From assembly GCA_020854055.1 (NCBI GenBank), contig JADZGD010000008.1, forward strand, positions 1 to 64,000: a stretch of DNA of 64,000 bases, given 5' to 3'. Origin of the DNA: Bryobacterales bacterium. Its GTDB lineage: Bacteria; Acidobacteriota; Terriglobia; Bryobacterales; Bryobacteraceae. Below, piece by piece: positions 19,854 through 33,934 of the stretch; the stretch's first letter is position 1; the number at the start of each line of letters is the position of its first letter. The position numbers and the translations under genes are program-made. The notes under the pieces are model-generated. The model searched no databases, was not told the DNA's origin, and saw only the letters and a program-made list of their open reading frames with translations.

Positions 19854-21232
19854 CTATTCGCCTCCTTCGGCCGTCCGCCCGACCGGCGCCAGTTCGCGCA
19901 ATTCGGAGATGGAGATCATCGGCAGCCCGCGCACGAACAGGAACAACAGCGATAAGAACAGGCCGATGGTGCCGGCGAAGGTGGCAAAATCCCAAAAGGT
20001 CGGCACATACATTCCCCATGCGCCGGGCACGAAATCCCGGTGCAGAGAGACAACCACGATCATGAAGCGCTCCATCCACATCCCCACGTTGATGATCAGC
20101 GAGACGACGAAAAGCAGTGGAACGTTGGTCCGCGCTTTCGACGACCAGAGCACTTGCGGGCTGAGAATATTGCAGAAGATCAAAATCCAATAGATGTAGC
20201 CGTAGGGGCCGAAGGCTCGATTCCAACTGGTGAACATCTCAAAGATGTTGCCGCTGTACCAGCTTGTGTACAATTCCATGAAATAGCCGTAGGCGACAAT
20301 CAACCCGGTGGCGAGCATCACCTTGGCCATATTGTCCAGGTGGCGCATGGTGATGACATCCTCCAGGTGGTACCACTTGCGCGCCGGAATCACCAGCGTC
20401 AGCACCATGGCAAAGCCCGAGAAGATCGCGCCGGCGACGAAGTAGGGCGGAAAAATGGTGGTGTGCCAGCCCGGCACCACGCCCACCGCGAAGTCAAAGC
20501 TGACCACGGTGTGAACACTTACCACCAGCGGCGTAGCCAGGCCGCCCAGCAGCAGGTAAGCCATCTGGTAGCGGTGCCAGTGGCGCGCCGAGCCGCGCCA
20601 GCCCATGGCCAGCGCGCCGTAGATCATCTTCACCGGCCGGCTGATGGCGCGGTCCCGCAATGTGGCCAGATCCGGCAACAGGCCCACGAACCAGAACAGC
20701 AGGCTGACGGTGGCGTAAGTGGAGACGGCAAACACATCCCACACCAGCGGGCTGCGGAACTGCGGCCACACGTCGTAGGTGGAAGGATACGGAAACAGCC
20801 AGTAGAAAAAATAGGGGCGTCCCAGGTGGAGCAGCGGGAACATGCCCGCGCAGGCCACGGCGAACAGCGTCATGGCCTCGGCGAAACGGTTGATGGAGGT
20901 GCGCCAGCTCTGGTGCAGGATGAGCAGAATGGCGGAGATGAGCGTACCGGCATGGCCAATTCCGATCCACCAGACGAAGTTGACGATGGCAAATCCCCAG
21001 GCCACGGGAACGTTGACGCCCCAGACGCCGATGCCCTTCACAAACAGCCAACTGATGGACAGGTTCAGCAACATCAACAGCAGGAATCCCACGCCGAATC
21101 CGAAAAACCATGCTTTCGGTGCGCTCTGCCGTAGGACGATGTCGCTGATCTTGCCGGTGACGGTGGAGTAGTCGTGCCCGGCTTCAATGACAGGCGGTCT
21201 GCCCAGTGGATCCGGGTGGGTGGATTCCTGCA

Positions 21233-21233
<1 letters not shown>
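19854..21233 (-). CDS. actC: alternative complex III quinol-oxidising membrane subunit ActC (NrfD family)
   Basis: ActC (459 residues) is a ten-helix NrfD/PsrC-type protein that binds menaquinol and is thought to carry the proton path. Marks are [20 protein letters not shown] near residue 85, [20 protein letters not shown], and [20 protein letters not shown] with a conserved Asp. The [20 protein letters not shown] segment follows. The start abuts the actB stop, sharing one base. Confidence 0.95.
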
Positions 21234-24180
<2,947 letters not shown>

Positions 24181-24184
<4 letters not shown>

Positions 24185-24828
24185 CGATGACACGTGTAAC
24201 AATCCGTCAACTTACGAACCTGGTACTCGGCAACCAGTTTCGGTCCGAGCGTCGACTGGCTCTGCTTAGGCTGGTAACCCATGGTGAACACCTCCTCGCG
24301 AGGCCGGATGTGCTTTTCCGGGTTTCGATGGCATTCCAGGCAAAACTCCATCAGCAGTGTTTTCGCGCGCCACACCAGCGGCATGCGATCCACGCGGCCA
24401 TGACAGCTTTCGCACCCAATGCCCTTGTTGATGTGGATGCTGTGGTTGAAATAGACGTAGTCGGGAACCCAGTTGACGCGCGTCCACTGGAGCGGCCGGT
24501 TTTCGGCCAGGCTGGCCCGCACCGGTTCCAGCATGTCGGCATGGGTCCAGATCTGCGAATGGCAGCTCATGCAGGTTTCTGTCGGCGGCAGTCCGGCAAA
24601 AGCTGAGGTTTCCACCGTGGTGTGGCAGTAGCGGCAATCGATGCCCAGGTTCACATGGTGCTTATGACTGAACTGGGCGGGCTGGTCTTTAATCACCTCA
24701 ACGCTCTGCGTATAAGCGCCGCGGAAAAAGACCCAGAGTAATCCGCTGGCCAGGACTAACAACAGGATCAGACCGGCAATCGAGGCGCGCGCGACCGTGT
24801 TCGCTGCACGATGAAAAACTTGGGCCAT
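24181..24828 (-). CDS. actA: alternative complex III pentaheme cytochrome c subunit ActA
   Basis: ActA (215 residues) has one N-terminal membrane anchor (ASIAGLILLLVLASGLLWVF) and five CxxCH heme sites at residues 65, 86, 139, 163 and 210 (CRYCH, CMSCH, CESCH, CLECH, CYTCH). It is the electron exit of the complex on the periplasmic side. The start at 24828 gives MAQVFHRAANTVAR, the family-typical N-terminus; an in-frame start at 24867 is not. It is the first gene of the operon, with a long leader back to the promoter at 25084-25112. Confidence 0.95.
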
Positions 24829-25083
24829 AATTGGGCCGTGTGGCGGACCGGCAGCCGCCCCCGGCACGTCGGGCGTGTGTCTGGAACAGCGGATACACGG
24901 ACGCTACCGGCGAGGGTTTGCCAACCCTGCCCTAGACTCCAGAAACTCGTTTAGTCTGTAATCGCTCCACTGGCCGGCCGGAGAAGAAATAGACGCCCGC
25001 GCAAAAACAGCCGCGCTCGATCCCAGAACCCAGTCCATTCTCCAGCCACGCGGAAGAGTAACCTACGCGGCACGTCTTCCAGT

Positions 25084-25112
25084 AGTATATGTCGGGGTTT
25101 GCGATCTGTCAA
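25084..25112 (-). promoter_or_regulatory. strong sigma-70 promoter of the act-cox operon
   Basis: On the minus strand TTGACA (25112-25107) is followed by a 17-base spacer and TATACT (25089-25084). The -35 is perfect and the -10 matches 5 of 6. Transcription would start near 25077 and give a leader of roughly 250 bases before actA. Confidence 0.75.
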
Positions 25113-25260
25113 AAACCGGCACTTACAACCTAACCCCAATTATTTCAGAGAATTAGGGACATAGCTCTGAATTTGTGCGTAAGTTGGGGGAGTAAGATGC
25201 AGCCTGTTTCCGGGCGGGCAGCGTAAGCAGGAGAAACGGGTTCCTAACGCAATTTTCGGT

Positions 25261-25281
25261 TTCTGCAACTCACTTGCAGAA
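25261..25281. repeat. perfect 8-base inverted repeat
   Basis: TTCTGCAA, loop CTCAC, TTGCAGAA. It lies between the PRC-barrel gene end and the act promoter. It lacks a T-run on either strand, so it could be a weak terminator or an operator. Confidence 0.45.
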
Positions 25282-25405
25282 TTACGCAATTCGCAAGGCG
25301 CCACCAAGCTCCGGCGCAAATACAGAAGCGTTCCACGGACGGGACGGTATATATGGATGGAGGTGAGTCCCGAGGATGGCAGGTAGGTGAGCGGACCCGC
25401 GGCCC

Positions 25406-26176
25406 CTAATCGCGCCAGTACTTAGGCCGGCCGTAGTAATTATAGAGCCGTGTTTCGTACTCGCGGTTGAGCGCTTCGGCGGAGTTATAAACGGGGCTGC
25501 GAAGGATTTGATCGCGGCTGACATCGACAGTAACTACCTGGTCTGCCCAGCTAACATTACGGATCCAGTCGCGTGCAACCAACACCTTCCTCCGGGGCAG
25601 CCACTTGCCGGTATCGAGCGCCATGTAGCGGATGTGCCAGTCCTGGTCGTCGATGATGAAATCCAGCACATGGCCGATTTCGTCGCCGCCGCTGTGGACA
25701 CGGTAGCGCAGCAACTCGCCAATCATTCGCAAGTGGCTGGATGGCTCCACGGCCGCCACCGGCTCGCCGGGTGATGCCTGAGCGGGGCCGCCGCTGGCGG
25801 CGGCCGCCGTCATACGGGATGCCGCTGGACCATCCATCCAATAGGGAGGCCATCCATAGTACTGGGCTAATGCTTCCTCCTGCTGGCGCAGTACCGTCAC
25901 GGCGGTGCCGATCTCCGGGCTCTCCCGCACCTGCGCGCGACTGAGCGTCACCGGCAGACAGCGCTCCCGCGCGTCAATGGGCCGGGTTGACAGCGGTGAG
26001 ATCAGCACCCGGCGGCGGAAAAGCCCGCCGCCGGTGCCGGCCATGATATATCGAATCGTCCAGGCCCGATCATCGAAGTAGAGATCCTGTACCGAGCCGA
26101 TCTGTCCATCGGAGGCCCGCAATGTATACCCGAGCAATTCCTTCGCGCTTCGCAACACGGCCCTATCTCTCCTCAT
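25406..26176 (-). CDS. double PRC-barrel protein
   Basis: This 256-residue soluble protein has two PRC-barrel domains. The first is at about residues 8-75 (ELLGYTLRASDGQIGSVQDL, then YFDDRAWTIRYIMA) and the second at about 155-215 (IGELLRYRVHSGGDEIGHVL, then DDQDWHIRYMALDTGKW). An Ala/Pro-rich linker joins them, and each barrel is followed by a tail with a YYG.P.YW motif (YYGWPPYW, YYGRPKYW). PRC-barrels act as adaptors in ribosome, photosystem or stress proteins; here the role is unknown. It follows the SYLF gene by six bases and probably belongs to the sigma-SYLF-PRC unit. Confidence 0.87.
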   Translation of the reverse strand: MRRDRAVLRSAKELLGYTLRASDGQIGSVQDLYFDDRAWTIRYIMAGTGGGLFRRRVLISPLSTRPIDARERCLPVTLSRAQVRESPEIGTAVTVLRQQEEALAQYYGWPPYWMDGPAASRMTAAAASGGPAQASPGEPVAAVEPSSHLRMIGELLRYRVHSGGDEIGHVLDFIIDDQDWHIRYMALDTGKWLPRRKVLVARDWIRNVSWADQVVTVDVSRDQILRSPVYNSAEALNREYETRLYNYYGRPKYWRD

Positions 26177-26182
26177 CCTCGC

Positions 26183-27103
26183 TTATCGATCGAAATCCAG
26201 CCGGGCGACTTCAGACCGCGGATAGACCCTGATCTTGCCGTCGTCGCTCCGGAACCGCACGCCACTAGCGGTTGTCGATATCACTCTACCGCGAATCTGA
26301 CGGCCATTGGTAAGTGTCAGGCTATCGTGTTCAGCGGGAAGGTGACGCGCGGTTTCGTTCGAAAGCAGATGCTGGCCGGCGGAGTGGGTTCGAGGATTGG
26401 CCCGAGCCGCTTCGCCGCGGTGTTGCACGTGTTGCACATAAGGAGACAACGCGGCGTACAACTGGTGCGCCGCCGCCGGACGAGGCACGCGACCCCTTAG
26501 GATCGCCTCACTGGACACGTTGTGCCCGTAAAGGATCGCGTTATCGGAATCGTCCGGCCGTAAGGTCGCGCCATCCAGCGCTACTCCGGCAAAGAGCCCG
26601 CGAGAGCGCGCGTAGGTCAGGATCTCGGCGGTCAGATACGCGTCGGTATTCGCCGAAATCGAACGTCCCACCGGCCCTGCCATTGCCGCCGCGCCGCCGC
26701 CGATGGTGAACTTGCTTTGCATCAGCCGGTTGGCACCGTCCCGATTCATCACTACCAGCACCACGTCGGATTCACCGGCGCCGATTTGGGCGCCGAAACT
26801 TCCACCTTCGATGCGGATGGTGGAGGGTCCGCTCCAGCCGTGTGCCGTGCGGCACGTCAAGACTCCTTTGCCGTACCTGGCTCCAACAATGAATCCCGCT
26901 CTCTTCATGCCCGGAATCACTCCGACGCATACCGCTTTCTCCAGAATGTCTCGAGGTATCCCCTTATCGGGAGCAGCCATGATCTCGTTCAACACCCGGG
27001 CTGATTGATCGATCCGTCCGATCACGTCGATTCGCGACTCGTCAGCCATTAGGAAAGTTGCTGAGAGCATCGCAAGTCCGAACAATCCCAGCTTGCGAAT
27101 CAT
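26183..27103 (-). CDS. exported SYLF (Ysc84) lipid-binding protein with LSm-like tail
   Basis: The 306-residue protein has a signal peptide (MIRKLGLFGLAMLSATFLMA) and a SYLF domain at about residues 40-215. Marks are IPGMKRAGFIVGARYGKGVL, GGSFGAQIGAGESDVVLVVM and GPVGRSISANTDAYLTAEIL. This family binds phosphoinositides or outer-membrane lipids. A C-terminal segment of about 50 residues (SLTLTNGRQIRGRVISTTAS) looks like a small LSm-type beta barrel. The ATG at 27103 is chosen because AAGGGAT precedes it and the signal peptide begins there. The longer frame to 27379 overlaps the sigma gene. Confidence 0.87.
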   Translation of the reverse strand: MIRKLGLFGLAMLSATFLMADESRIDVIGRIDQSARVLNEIMAAPDKGIPRDILEKAVCVGVIPGMKRAGFIVGARYGKGVLTCRTAHGWSGPSTIRIEGGSFGAQIGAGESDVVLVVMNRDGANRLMQSKFTIGGGAAAMAGPVGRSISANTDAYLTAEILTYARSRGLFAGVALDGATLRPDDSDNAILYGHNVSSEAILRGRVPRPAAAHQLYAALSPYVQHVQHRGEAARANPRTHSAGQHLLSNETARHLPAEHDSLTLTNGRQIRGRVISTTASGVRFRSDDGKIRVYPRSEVARLDFDR

Positions 27104-27150
27104 TTCTGTTATCCCTTTCTGTGTAGCTTTACCTTGCCGGAACTCCGGCG

Positions 27151-27681
27151 TCAGGCGGCAGTAGCGGCCTGGGGCCGGGTAGACAGCGCTGCCCGCTTCG
27201 CCATCGGGCGCGTGTGGTCGAACTTTCTTCCCAGCCGTTGCCCTACCGCCCGCCGCGCCCGCAACAACCGGATGCGGACCGCGGTTTCGGTCCAGCCCTG
27301 GCGGCGGGCGATCTCCTGCACTTTGTACCCCTCCAGATAATGCCACTCGAGAACGAGGCGGTCGTTCTGTTTGCAGCACTTCAGCATTCGGCCAACGTCG
27401 ATGGCGGCCAGATTCACCCTGGGCGCGGTGGAGAGTTCCGGAAGCGGTTGCTGCTGAGGCTCACGGCGAAGATAGCTGCGATGAATATTCAGCGCGATGC
27501 TGTTCATCCAGGTGAGGATCATACTGGGGTTCCGGAGTTGCGCCAGTCTCTCCCATCCTTTTACCCAAGCCGCCTGCGCGGTTTCCCGGGCCGTGTCGTA
27601 GGGAACTCCTTTGGAAACCAGGAATCGAATTGTGAGATTGAAACCGGATTTGTAGGCTGTGCCGTATTCGTCTTGTGTCAT
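27151..27681 (-). CDS. ECF-like sigma-70 family sigma factor
   Basis: The 176-residue protein has a region 2 (ETAQAAWVKGWERLAQLRNP, then TWMNSIALNIHRSYLRR) and a region 4 (LVLEWHYLEGYKVQEIARRQ, then ETAVRIRLLRARRAVGQRL). It directs RNA polymerase to a small regulon. No anti-sigma gene is adjacent. It heads the minus-strand unit sigma, SYLF, PRC-barrel, with 47 bases before SYLF. An ATG at 27681 is preferred over a GTG at 27699 because GGTG lies eight bases upstream of it. Regulation of its neighbours is inference. Confidence 0.86.
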   Translation of the reverse strand: MTQDEYGTAYKSGFNLTIRFLVSKGVPYDTARETAQAAWVKGWERLAQLRNPSMILTWMNSIALNIHRSYLRREPQQQPLPELSTAPRVNLAAIDVGRMLKCCKQNDRLVLEWHYLEGYKVQEIARRQGWTETAVRIRLLRARRAVGQRLGRKFDHTRPMAKRAALSTRPQAATAA

Positions 27682-28191
27682 TTGAGTTGCACCGGTCACC
27701 TGTCTGCGGACGGACGCATGCAGTCGCGAAGATGAACCGGGACTGCGATTTCCTGTGATTTACGTTCGCCAGCCGCGTCTGGCGGTCCTTGGAGCCGCCA
27801 AACATCTTCTCTTCGGGTAACAGCAAGCCGAATGCCACAGTAGTTGATCGAGAGCCGGAACACCGGATAACAAGCCCAAACGGAGCCGTCAGATCAGAGC
27901 GGCAGGACCGGTCTTTTGAAATCACCACCAGAGGCGCGCATGATTCCTTCCCGATCCCCGATCGCAGCAAGATTTGCCGGAAGGGGAAAAAATTACGGGA
28001 TGATCCGCCCGGTGGAGCCATCGCTGCCATGGCCGGCCGGCCGCTACAACGCTCAATCATTGGAGAAACGAGCGAAATTCGGCTACAGCTCGCATTGGCA
28101 ATTGAAATGCTGAGAAGATGGGACACAACTTTATCTACGGTCTTCCGGCGGCCGGATCGACCGTTTGGAAGGCCCGGTTTTGGTGAATTTT
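27682..28191. other. 510-base divergent intergenic region
   Basis: This separates the sigma gene and the TolB-like gene. Open frames on both strands here show no family resemblance. A 6-base stem with 6-base loop lies at 27767-27784 (CGCCAG, CTGGCG). I see no clear promoter boxes. Confidence 0.5.
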
Positions 28192-29037
28192 ATGGAATGC
28201 GAAACACCTGAGATTATCGAACGTGACCTAATCGTCGACGAACTGCAAAAAGTGCTGGCGAGCGAGACGTTTACCCGTTCGCAGCGCATGAGCCGATTCC
28301 TGCGTTTTACCGTGGGACAGAGTCTGGAGGGCAGAGGTGATCGCCTGAAGGAGTACCTGATCGGCGTCGAGGTCTACGATAAACCAGAGTCGCTTGATCC
28401 GCGCTTCGACCCGATTGTCCGCGTTGAAGCGGGGCGGCTGCGTGCCAAACTTCGCGAATACTACGAGACGGATGGCCGCTACGACCGGGTGGTAATCAGT
28501 TACCCGAAGCGAAGCTATGCTCCACAGTTCCATCGGAATCAGGGCACGATCGGCCCAACCATCCCGGACCAGGGCCGGCCTCAGGATCCTTCGCGTTCCA
28601 TCGCCGTGCTGCCGTTCCTGGACATGAGCCAGAACTACGGTTTGCAGAACTTCTGCGACGGGCTGACCGAAGAGGTGAACACGGCCCTGGGAAGTATCGA
28701 CGGCCTGCGTGTGGCGGCGCGCTCTTCGGTGCAGCGATTCAAGGATTGCCCGGCTGACGTTCGCCGGATCGGCCGCGAACTCAACACGGGCATGGTTATC
28801 GAGGGCAGCGTCCGCGGTTGCGGTTCACGCCTCCGGGTAACATTTCAACTGAACAGTTGTGCCGACGGCTATCACATCTGGTGCGAGACGCGGGAGAGCC
28901 GTGTCCAGGACGTGTGGGCTTTCCAGGGTGAGATCTCATCCGCCATCGCAGCGCGGGTGCGAAACTCCCTGGCTCCAACCAGATGGCATCCGACTTCAGC
29001 GTTCGCCTGGACCCAGGGAGCGTCGGCCAGGGCCTGA
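28192..29037 (+). CDS. short TolB-like/adenylate-cyclase-type regulator
   Basis: The 281-residue protein joins two modules. Residues 1-110 (FTRSQRMSRFLRFTVGQSLE, LKEYLIGVEVYDKPESLDPR, then IVRVEAGRLRAKLREYY) form an N-terminal domain frequent in Solibacter proteins annotated as adenylate cyclase-like. Residues 135-270 form a TolB/FlgO-like segment (SIAVLPFLDMS, LTEEVNTALGSIDGLRVAAR, VIEGSVRGCGSRLRVTFQLN). Relatives usually continue into TPR repeats, which are missing here. The ATG at 28192 has GGTGA six bases upstream. The gene ends four bases before the convergent dsbD stop, so truncation at that junction is possible. Confidence 0.78.
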   Translation: MECETPEIIERDLIVDELQKVLASETFTRSQRMSRFLRFTVGQSLEGRGDRLKEYLIGVEVYDKPESLDPRFDPIVRVEAGRLRAKLREYYETDGRYDRVVISYPKRSYAPQFHRNQGTIGPTIPDQGRPQDPSRSIAVLPFLDMSQNYGLQNFCDGLTEEVNTALGSIDGLRVAARSSVQRFKDCPADVRRIGRELNTGMVIEGSVRGCGSRLRVTFQLNSCADGYHIWCETRESRVQDVWAFQGEISSAIAARVRNSLAPTRWHPTSAFAWTQGASARA

Positions 29038-29041
29038 CAGC

Positions 29042-30922
<1,881 letters not shown>

Positions 30923-30973
30923 GAAGGTCTTCGAGTACCCCCTGTTTCTATTCTAATAAGAGCGCCGGAGGGC

Positions 30974-32077
30974 TCAAGCTTGCGGCGGCCGGGCTCCCAG
31001 CAATGGAGTCGAGGGGACCAATCGCGCGCCCGATCCATCGTCCACCGAGAAGTGCGGGGCGCGGTATCCGCTGCCACCGCTCCACAGCGAGGTACCGGCG
31101 TATTCGCCGTCCTTGCGCAGGGCGTAGAAGTGGAGGCCAAACCGCGCCATCCGGGCCTGGTCGTTATCGAAGTTGCGGACCACCCGTTTGAGCACATCGA
31201 GGCAGGCCTCGCGCGGCCCCATCCCGTGCCGCATATTCTCGACAATGGTATGCGCGCCCGCCACGCGGATGTTCTCCTCTCCCCGCCCGGTGGAGCCGGC
31301 CGCGCCGACGTCCTGATCGACGTATAATCCGGCGCCGATAATCGGAGAATCGCCCACCCGGCCAGGTATCTTCCAAGCTAACCCGCTGGTTGTAGTCACT
31401 CCTGAGATTTCGCCTTTTGCATTCAGCGCCAGGCAGTTGATGGTGCCCGTTGGCGGATGAACGGCCATTTCCCAGGCCCAGGCCAGTGTTGCCTGATCGG
31501 CTTCGGGAAACAACTTCTTCAAGCGCGACCGCGCCGCCGCGGGTGGCGCGTCCAGCCCCGGTCCCCAGTTGTTGTGCCCCGCCGCGTCGCGCAGGGACTC
31601 CTTCCAGCTCACCCAGGCGAGCCGGGCCTTCTCGGTGAGCAGGTCGCTCTCCTTGAACCCGTAGGCGCGCGCGAAGCGAAGCGCTCCCTCGCCGGCCAAC
31701 ATGATGTGGTCGGTTCGCTCCATCACCGTTTTGGCGACTTTGGAAGGCGTTTTGATGTTACGCAGGGAAGCTACCGAGCCGGCCCGCCGGGTGGGCCCAT
31801 GCATCACGCAGGCATCCAACTCCACGACACCGTCTTCGTTCGGCAGGCCGCCGTAGCCGACGGTCGTATCCTCGGGATCCTCTTCGATGATGTTTACCCC
31901 GGCAACGACCGCGTCCAGCGTGTCGGCGCCGGCCCGGAGCAGTTCTATCGCCCGGGCGCAGGCGCGGACGCCATTAGCGCTTGAAATCACAATACTCCGC
32001 GGACCAGCGGCCCCGGTGGCGCCACCGGCAGCCAGGGCGCCAGCGGCGCCGGACATCCATGCGCGTCTGCTAATCAT
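30974..32077 (-). CDS. exported N4-(beta-N-acetylglucosaminyl)-L-asparaginase (glycosylasparaginase)
   Basis: The 367-residue N-terminal nucleophile hydrolase cleaves the Asn-GlcNAc link of degraded glycoproteins. A twin-arginine leader (MISRRAWMSGAAGALAAGGA) marks TAT export. Family marks are VGYGGLPNEDGVVELDACVM, then PPTGTINCLALN, where the Thr after Gly would be the autoprocessed nucleophile. GRVGDSPIIGAGLYVDQDVG, AAGSTGRGEENIR and MRHGMGPREA follow. The ATG at 32077 follows GGAGGG by about five bases. It is transcribed divergently from the FxLYD gene, 34 bases apart. Confidence 0.9.
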   Translation of the reverse strand: MISRRAWMSGAAGALAAGGATGAAGPRSIVISSANGVRACARAIELLRAGADTLDAVVAGVNIIEEDPEDTTVGYGGLPNEDGVVELDACVMHGPTRRAGSVASLRNIKTPSKVAKTVMERTDHIMLAGEGALRFARAYGFKESDLLTEKARLAWVSWKESLRDAAGHNNWGPGLDAPPAAARSRLKKLFPEADQATLAWAWEMAVHPPTGTINCLALNAKGEISGVTTTSGLAWKIPGRVGDSPIIGAGLYVDQDVGAAGSTGRGEENIRVAGAHTIVENMRHGMGPREACLDVLKRVVRNFDNDQARMARFGLHFYALRKDGEYAGTSLWSGGSGYRAPHFSVDDGSGARLVPSTPLLGARPPQA

Positions 32078-32111
32078 TGTTACCCTCCGGATTTTCGCTA
32101 CACTAGCGTCA

Positions 32112-32510
32112 ATGAAGTCTGTTTTGATAGGGCTCCTGCTTGTGCTGGCCTCATTGTCGTTCCCGGCCGAAAAGAAGCGCAAGCCCAAGGGCGCGCCCGA
32201 CATTGAACTGGTCGAACTTTCCTGCCACCGCACGGCGACGGACGTGGTAATCGACGGCCGCGTGCGCAACAGCGGCGACAGGAAGATCGAGGGTCTCCGC
32301 CTGCTGTTCGACTTCCTCAGCATCGGCGGACATGTCGTGACCACGCGGGAAGGCGGTATTGACGATGCCGAGTTCGAGCCCGGCAGCGAAGCCGAATTTC
32401 ATTCCCGCATTCCTGATCCGGTGCGCGCGGTGCGTCTCTACGTGAATGCGCAAACGGGTTCGCAGCGCGATCTCCGCGTTGGCAAACCGGGGCCCTATGT
32501 TATTGAGTAG
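32112..32510 (+). CDS. secreted FxLYD-domain protein
   Basis: The 132-residue protein has a signal peptide (MKSVLIGLLLVLASLSFPAE), a short basic linker and one FxLYD-like beta domain. Marks are TDVVIDGRVRNSGDRKIEGL, then RLLFDFLSIGG and EPGSEAEFHSRIPDPVRAVR. Such domains occur in envelope proteins of unknown role. The frame is open upstream to 31887, but that part is antisense to the asparaginase gene. It ends 30 bases before aroA and may be co-transcribed. Confidence 0.8.
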   Translation: MKSVLIGLLLVLASLSFPAEKKRKPKGAPDIELVELSCHRTATDVVIDGRVRNSGDRKIEGLRLLFDFLSIGGHVVTTREGGIDDAEFEPGSEAEFHSRIPDPVRAVRLYVNAQTGSQRDLRVGKPGPYVIE

Positions 32511-32540
32511 CCGATATCCAGTGGAGTCCACCAACCGTCA

Positions 32541-33839
32541 ATGACCCACTCCTCCAGCCAGCAGTTGATCCACCCTGCGCGATCTCTCAAGGGCGCCGTT
32601 CGCCTGCCCGGTGACAAGTCGATCTCACACCGCTATGCGATGCTGGCAGCGATCGCCAGTGGTGAATCACGCATCGGAAATTACTCGACCGGCGCCGATT
32701 GCCAATCCACGCTGAACTGCATTCGGACCTTGGGAATCCCCGTGCACGAGGCCGAAGGCGACGTGATCATCGGCGGGCGCGGGTTGCGCGGCCTGCAGGC
32801 TCCGGGCGCGCCGCTCGATGCCGGCAACTCCGGCTCCACGATCCGAATGCTTTCGGGAATTGCCGCCGCCCAGCCGTTTGTCACCCACATCGGCGGTGAT
32901 GAATCCATCTCCCGGCGGCCCATGCAGCGTATCATGAAGCCGCTGGTGGAAATGGGAGCCACCATTTTCGCCCGCGAAGGCAAGTTCCCGCCGCTAGAGA
33001 TCCATGGAGGTCCGCTCTATCCGATCAGCTATACATTACCCGTGCCCAGTGCGCAGGTGAAAACGTGCGTGCTGTTTGCCGGCCTGTTCGCCGACGGCGT
33101 CACCACGGTAAAAGAACCCGTGCGCACGCGGGACCACTCCGAACTGGCGCTGCGCGAATTCGGCGCCGAGGTGGATACGGAGGGGCGGTCCGTCATCATT
33201 CGCGGTCCGGCCAGGTTGGAGGGCCGTAACCTCGTGGTACCCGGCGATCTTTCGTCGGCCGCCTTCTTCCTGGCTGCCGCGCTGATGATTCCAGGGTCCG
33301 AGTTGTTGATTGAGGGCGTTGGCCTGAACCCCACGCGATCCCTGCTGGTCGATTTCCTGGTTGGCATGGGCGCTTCCATTCGAGTGGTGAACCCGGCACG
33401 ACGGAATGGCGAAGCCTGGGGTGATTTGCTGGTGAGCGCCTCCACGCTCCGCGGAGGGGTCATCGAGAAGGAATCGACCGCCGGCCTGATCGACGAGATT
33501 CCAGTACTGGCCGTTCTTGGCGCGGTCAGCGAGCAGGGACTTACCGTCCGCGACGCCGCCGAACTGCGCGTCAAGGAGTCGGACCGCATCGCCAGTGTCG
33601 CCAGTAATCTCACCCGCATGGGCGTGAAGGTTGAGACAACCGCCGACGGCTTCCACGTGCCCGGCCGGCAACGGTTCCGCGGCGGCCAGGTCGATTCCTT
33701 CGGCGATCATCGGATCGCCATGGCGTTCGCTGTCGCCGGCCTCGCCGCCGACGACGAGACTACCATTGACAATGCCCAGGTGGCTTCCGTGTCGTTTCCA
33801 GAATTCTACGCCACGCTGGCATCCATCATCGAGCGGTGA
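32541..33839 (+). CDS. aroA: 3-phosphoshikimate 1-carboxyvinyltransferase (EPSP synthase)
   Basis: AroA (432 residues) makes EPSP from shikimate 3-phosphate and PEP in aromatic amino-acid synthesis. Marks are RLPGDKSISHRYAMLAAIAS near residue 20, DAGNSGSTIRMLSGI near 93, TRDHSELALREFGAEV near 195, IDEIPVLAVLGAVSEQG, RVKESDRIASVAS and FGDHRIAMAFAVAGL. The length is typical. The ATG follows the FxLYD stop by 30 bases. Confidence 0.97.
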   Translation: MTHSSSQQLIHPARSLKGAVRLPGDKSISHRYAMLAAIASGESRIGNYSTGADCQSTLNCIRTLGIPVHEAEGDVIIGGRGLRGLQAPGAPLDAGNSGSTIRMLSGIAAAQPFVTHIGGDESISRRPMQRIMKPLVEMGATIFAREGKFPPLEIHGGPLYPISYTLPVPSAQVKTCVLFAGLFADGVTTVKEPVRTRDHSELALREFGAEVDTEGRSVIIRGPARLEGRNLVVPGDLSSAAFFLAAALMIPGSELLIEGVGLNPTRSLLVDFLVGMGASIRVVNPARRNGEAWGDLLVSASTLRGGVIEKESTAGLIDEIPVLAVLGAVSEQGLTVRDAAELRVKESDRIASVASNLTRMGVKVETTADGFHVPGRQRFRGGQVDSFGDHRIAMAFAVAGLAADDETTIDNAQVASVSFPEFYATLASIIER

Positions 33840-33934
33840 CTCCCCCGCGGGTTGTCACGCGTTCGGAATCCGGCCAGCGAAAAGTTATCATTATAGACCC
33901 GGCGCGCATCCATAACGAGTAGGAGGACCAGCCT

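Larger units (their letters stand above)
24829..25405. other. 577-base leader and intergenic region of the respiratory operon
   Basis: No gene is evident. It holds the operon promoter at 25084-25112 and about 250 bases of predicted leader below it. Above the promoter are a perfect 8-base inverted repeat with a 5-base loop at 25261-25281 (TTCTGCAA, TTGCAGAA) and two copies of ACGCAATT near 25247 and 25284. A segment AATTAGGGACATAGCTC near 25150 recalls sequences seen beside REP-type elements. Confidence 0.6.

Noticed and set aside
27461..28126. A 221-codon minus-strand frame reaching into the sigma gene
   Set aside because: It overlaps the sigma factor in another frame and the upstream part lacks any motif.
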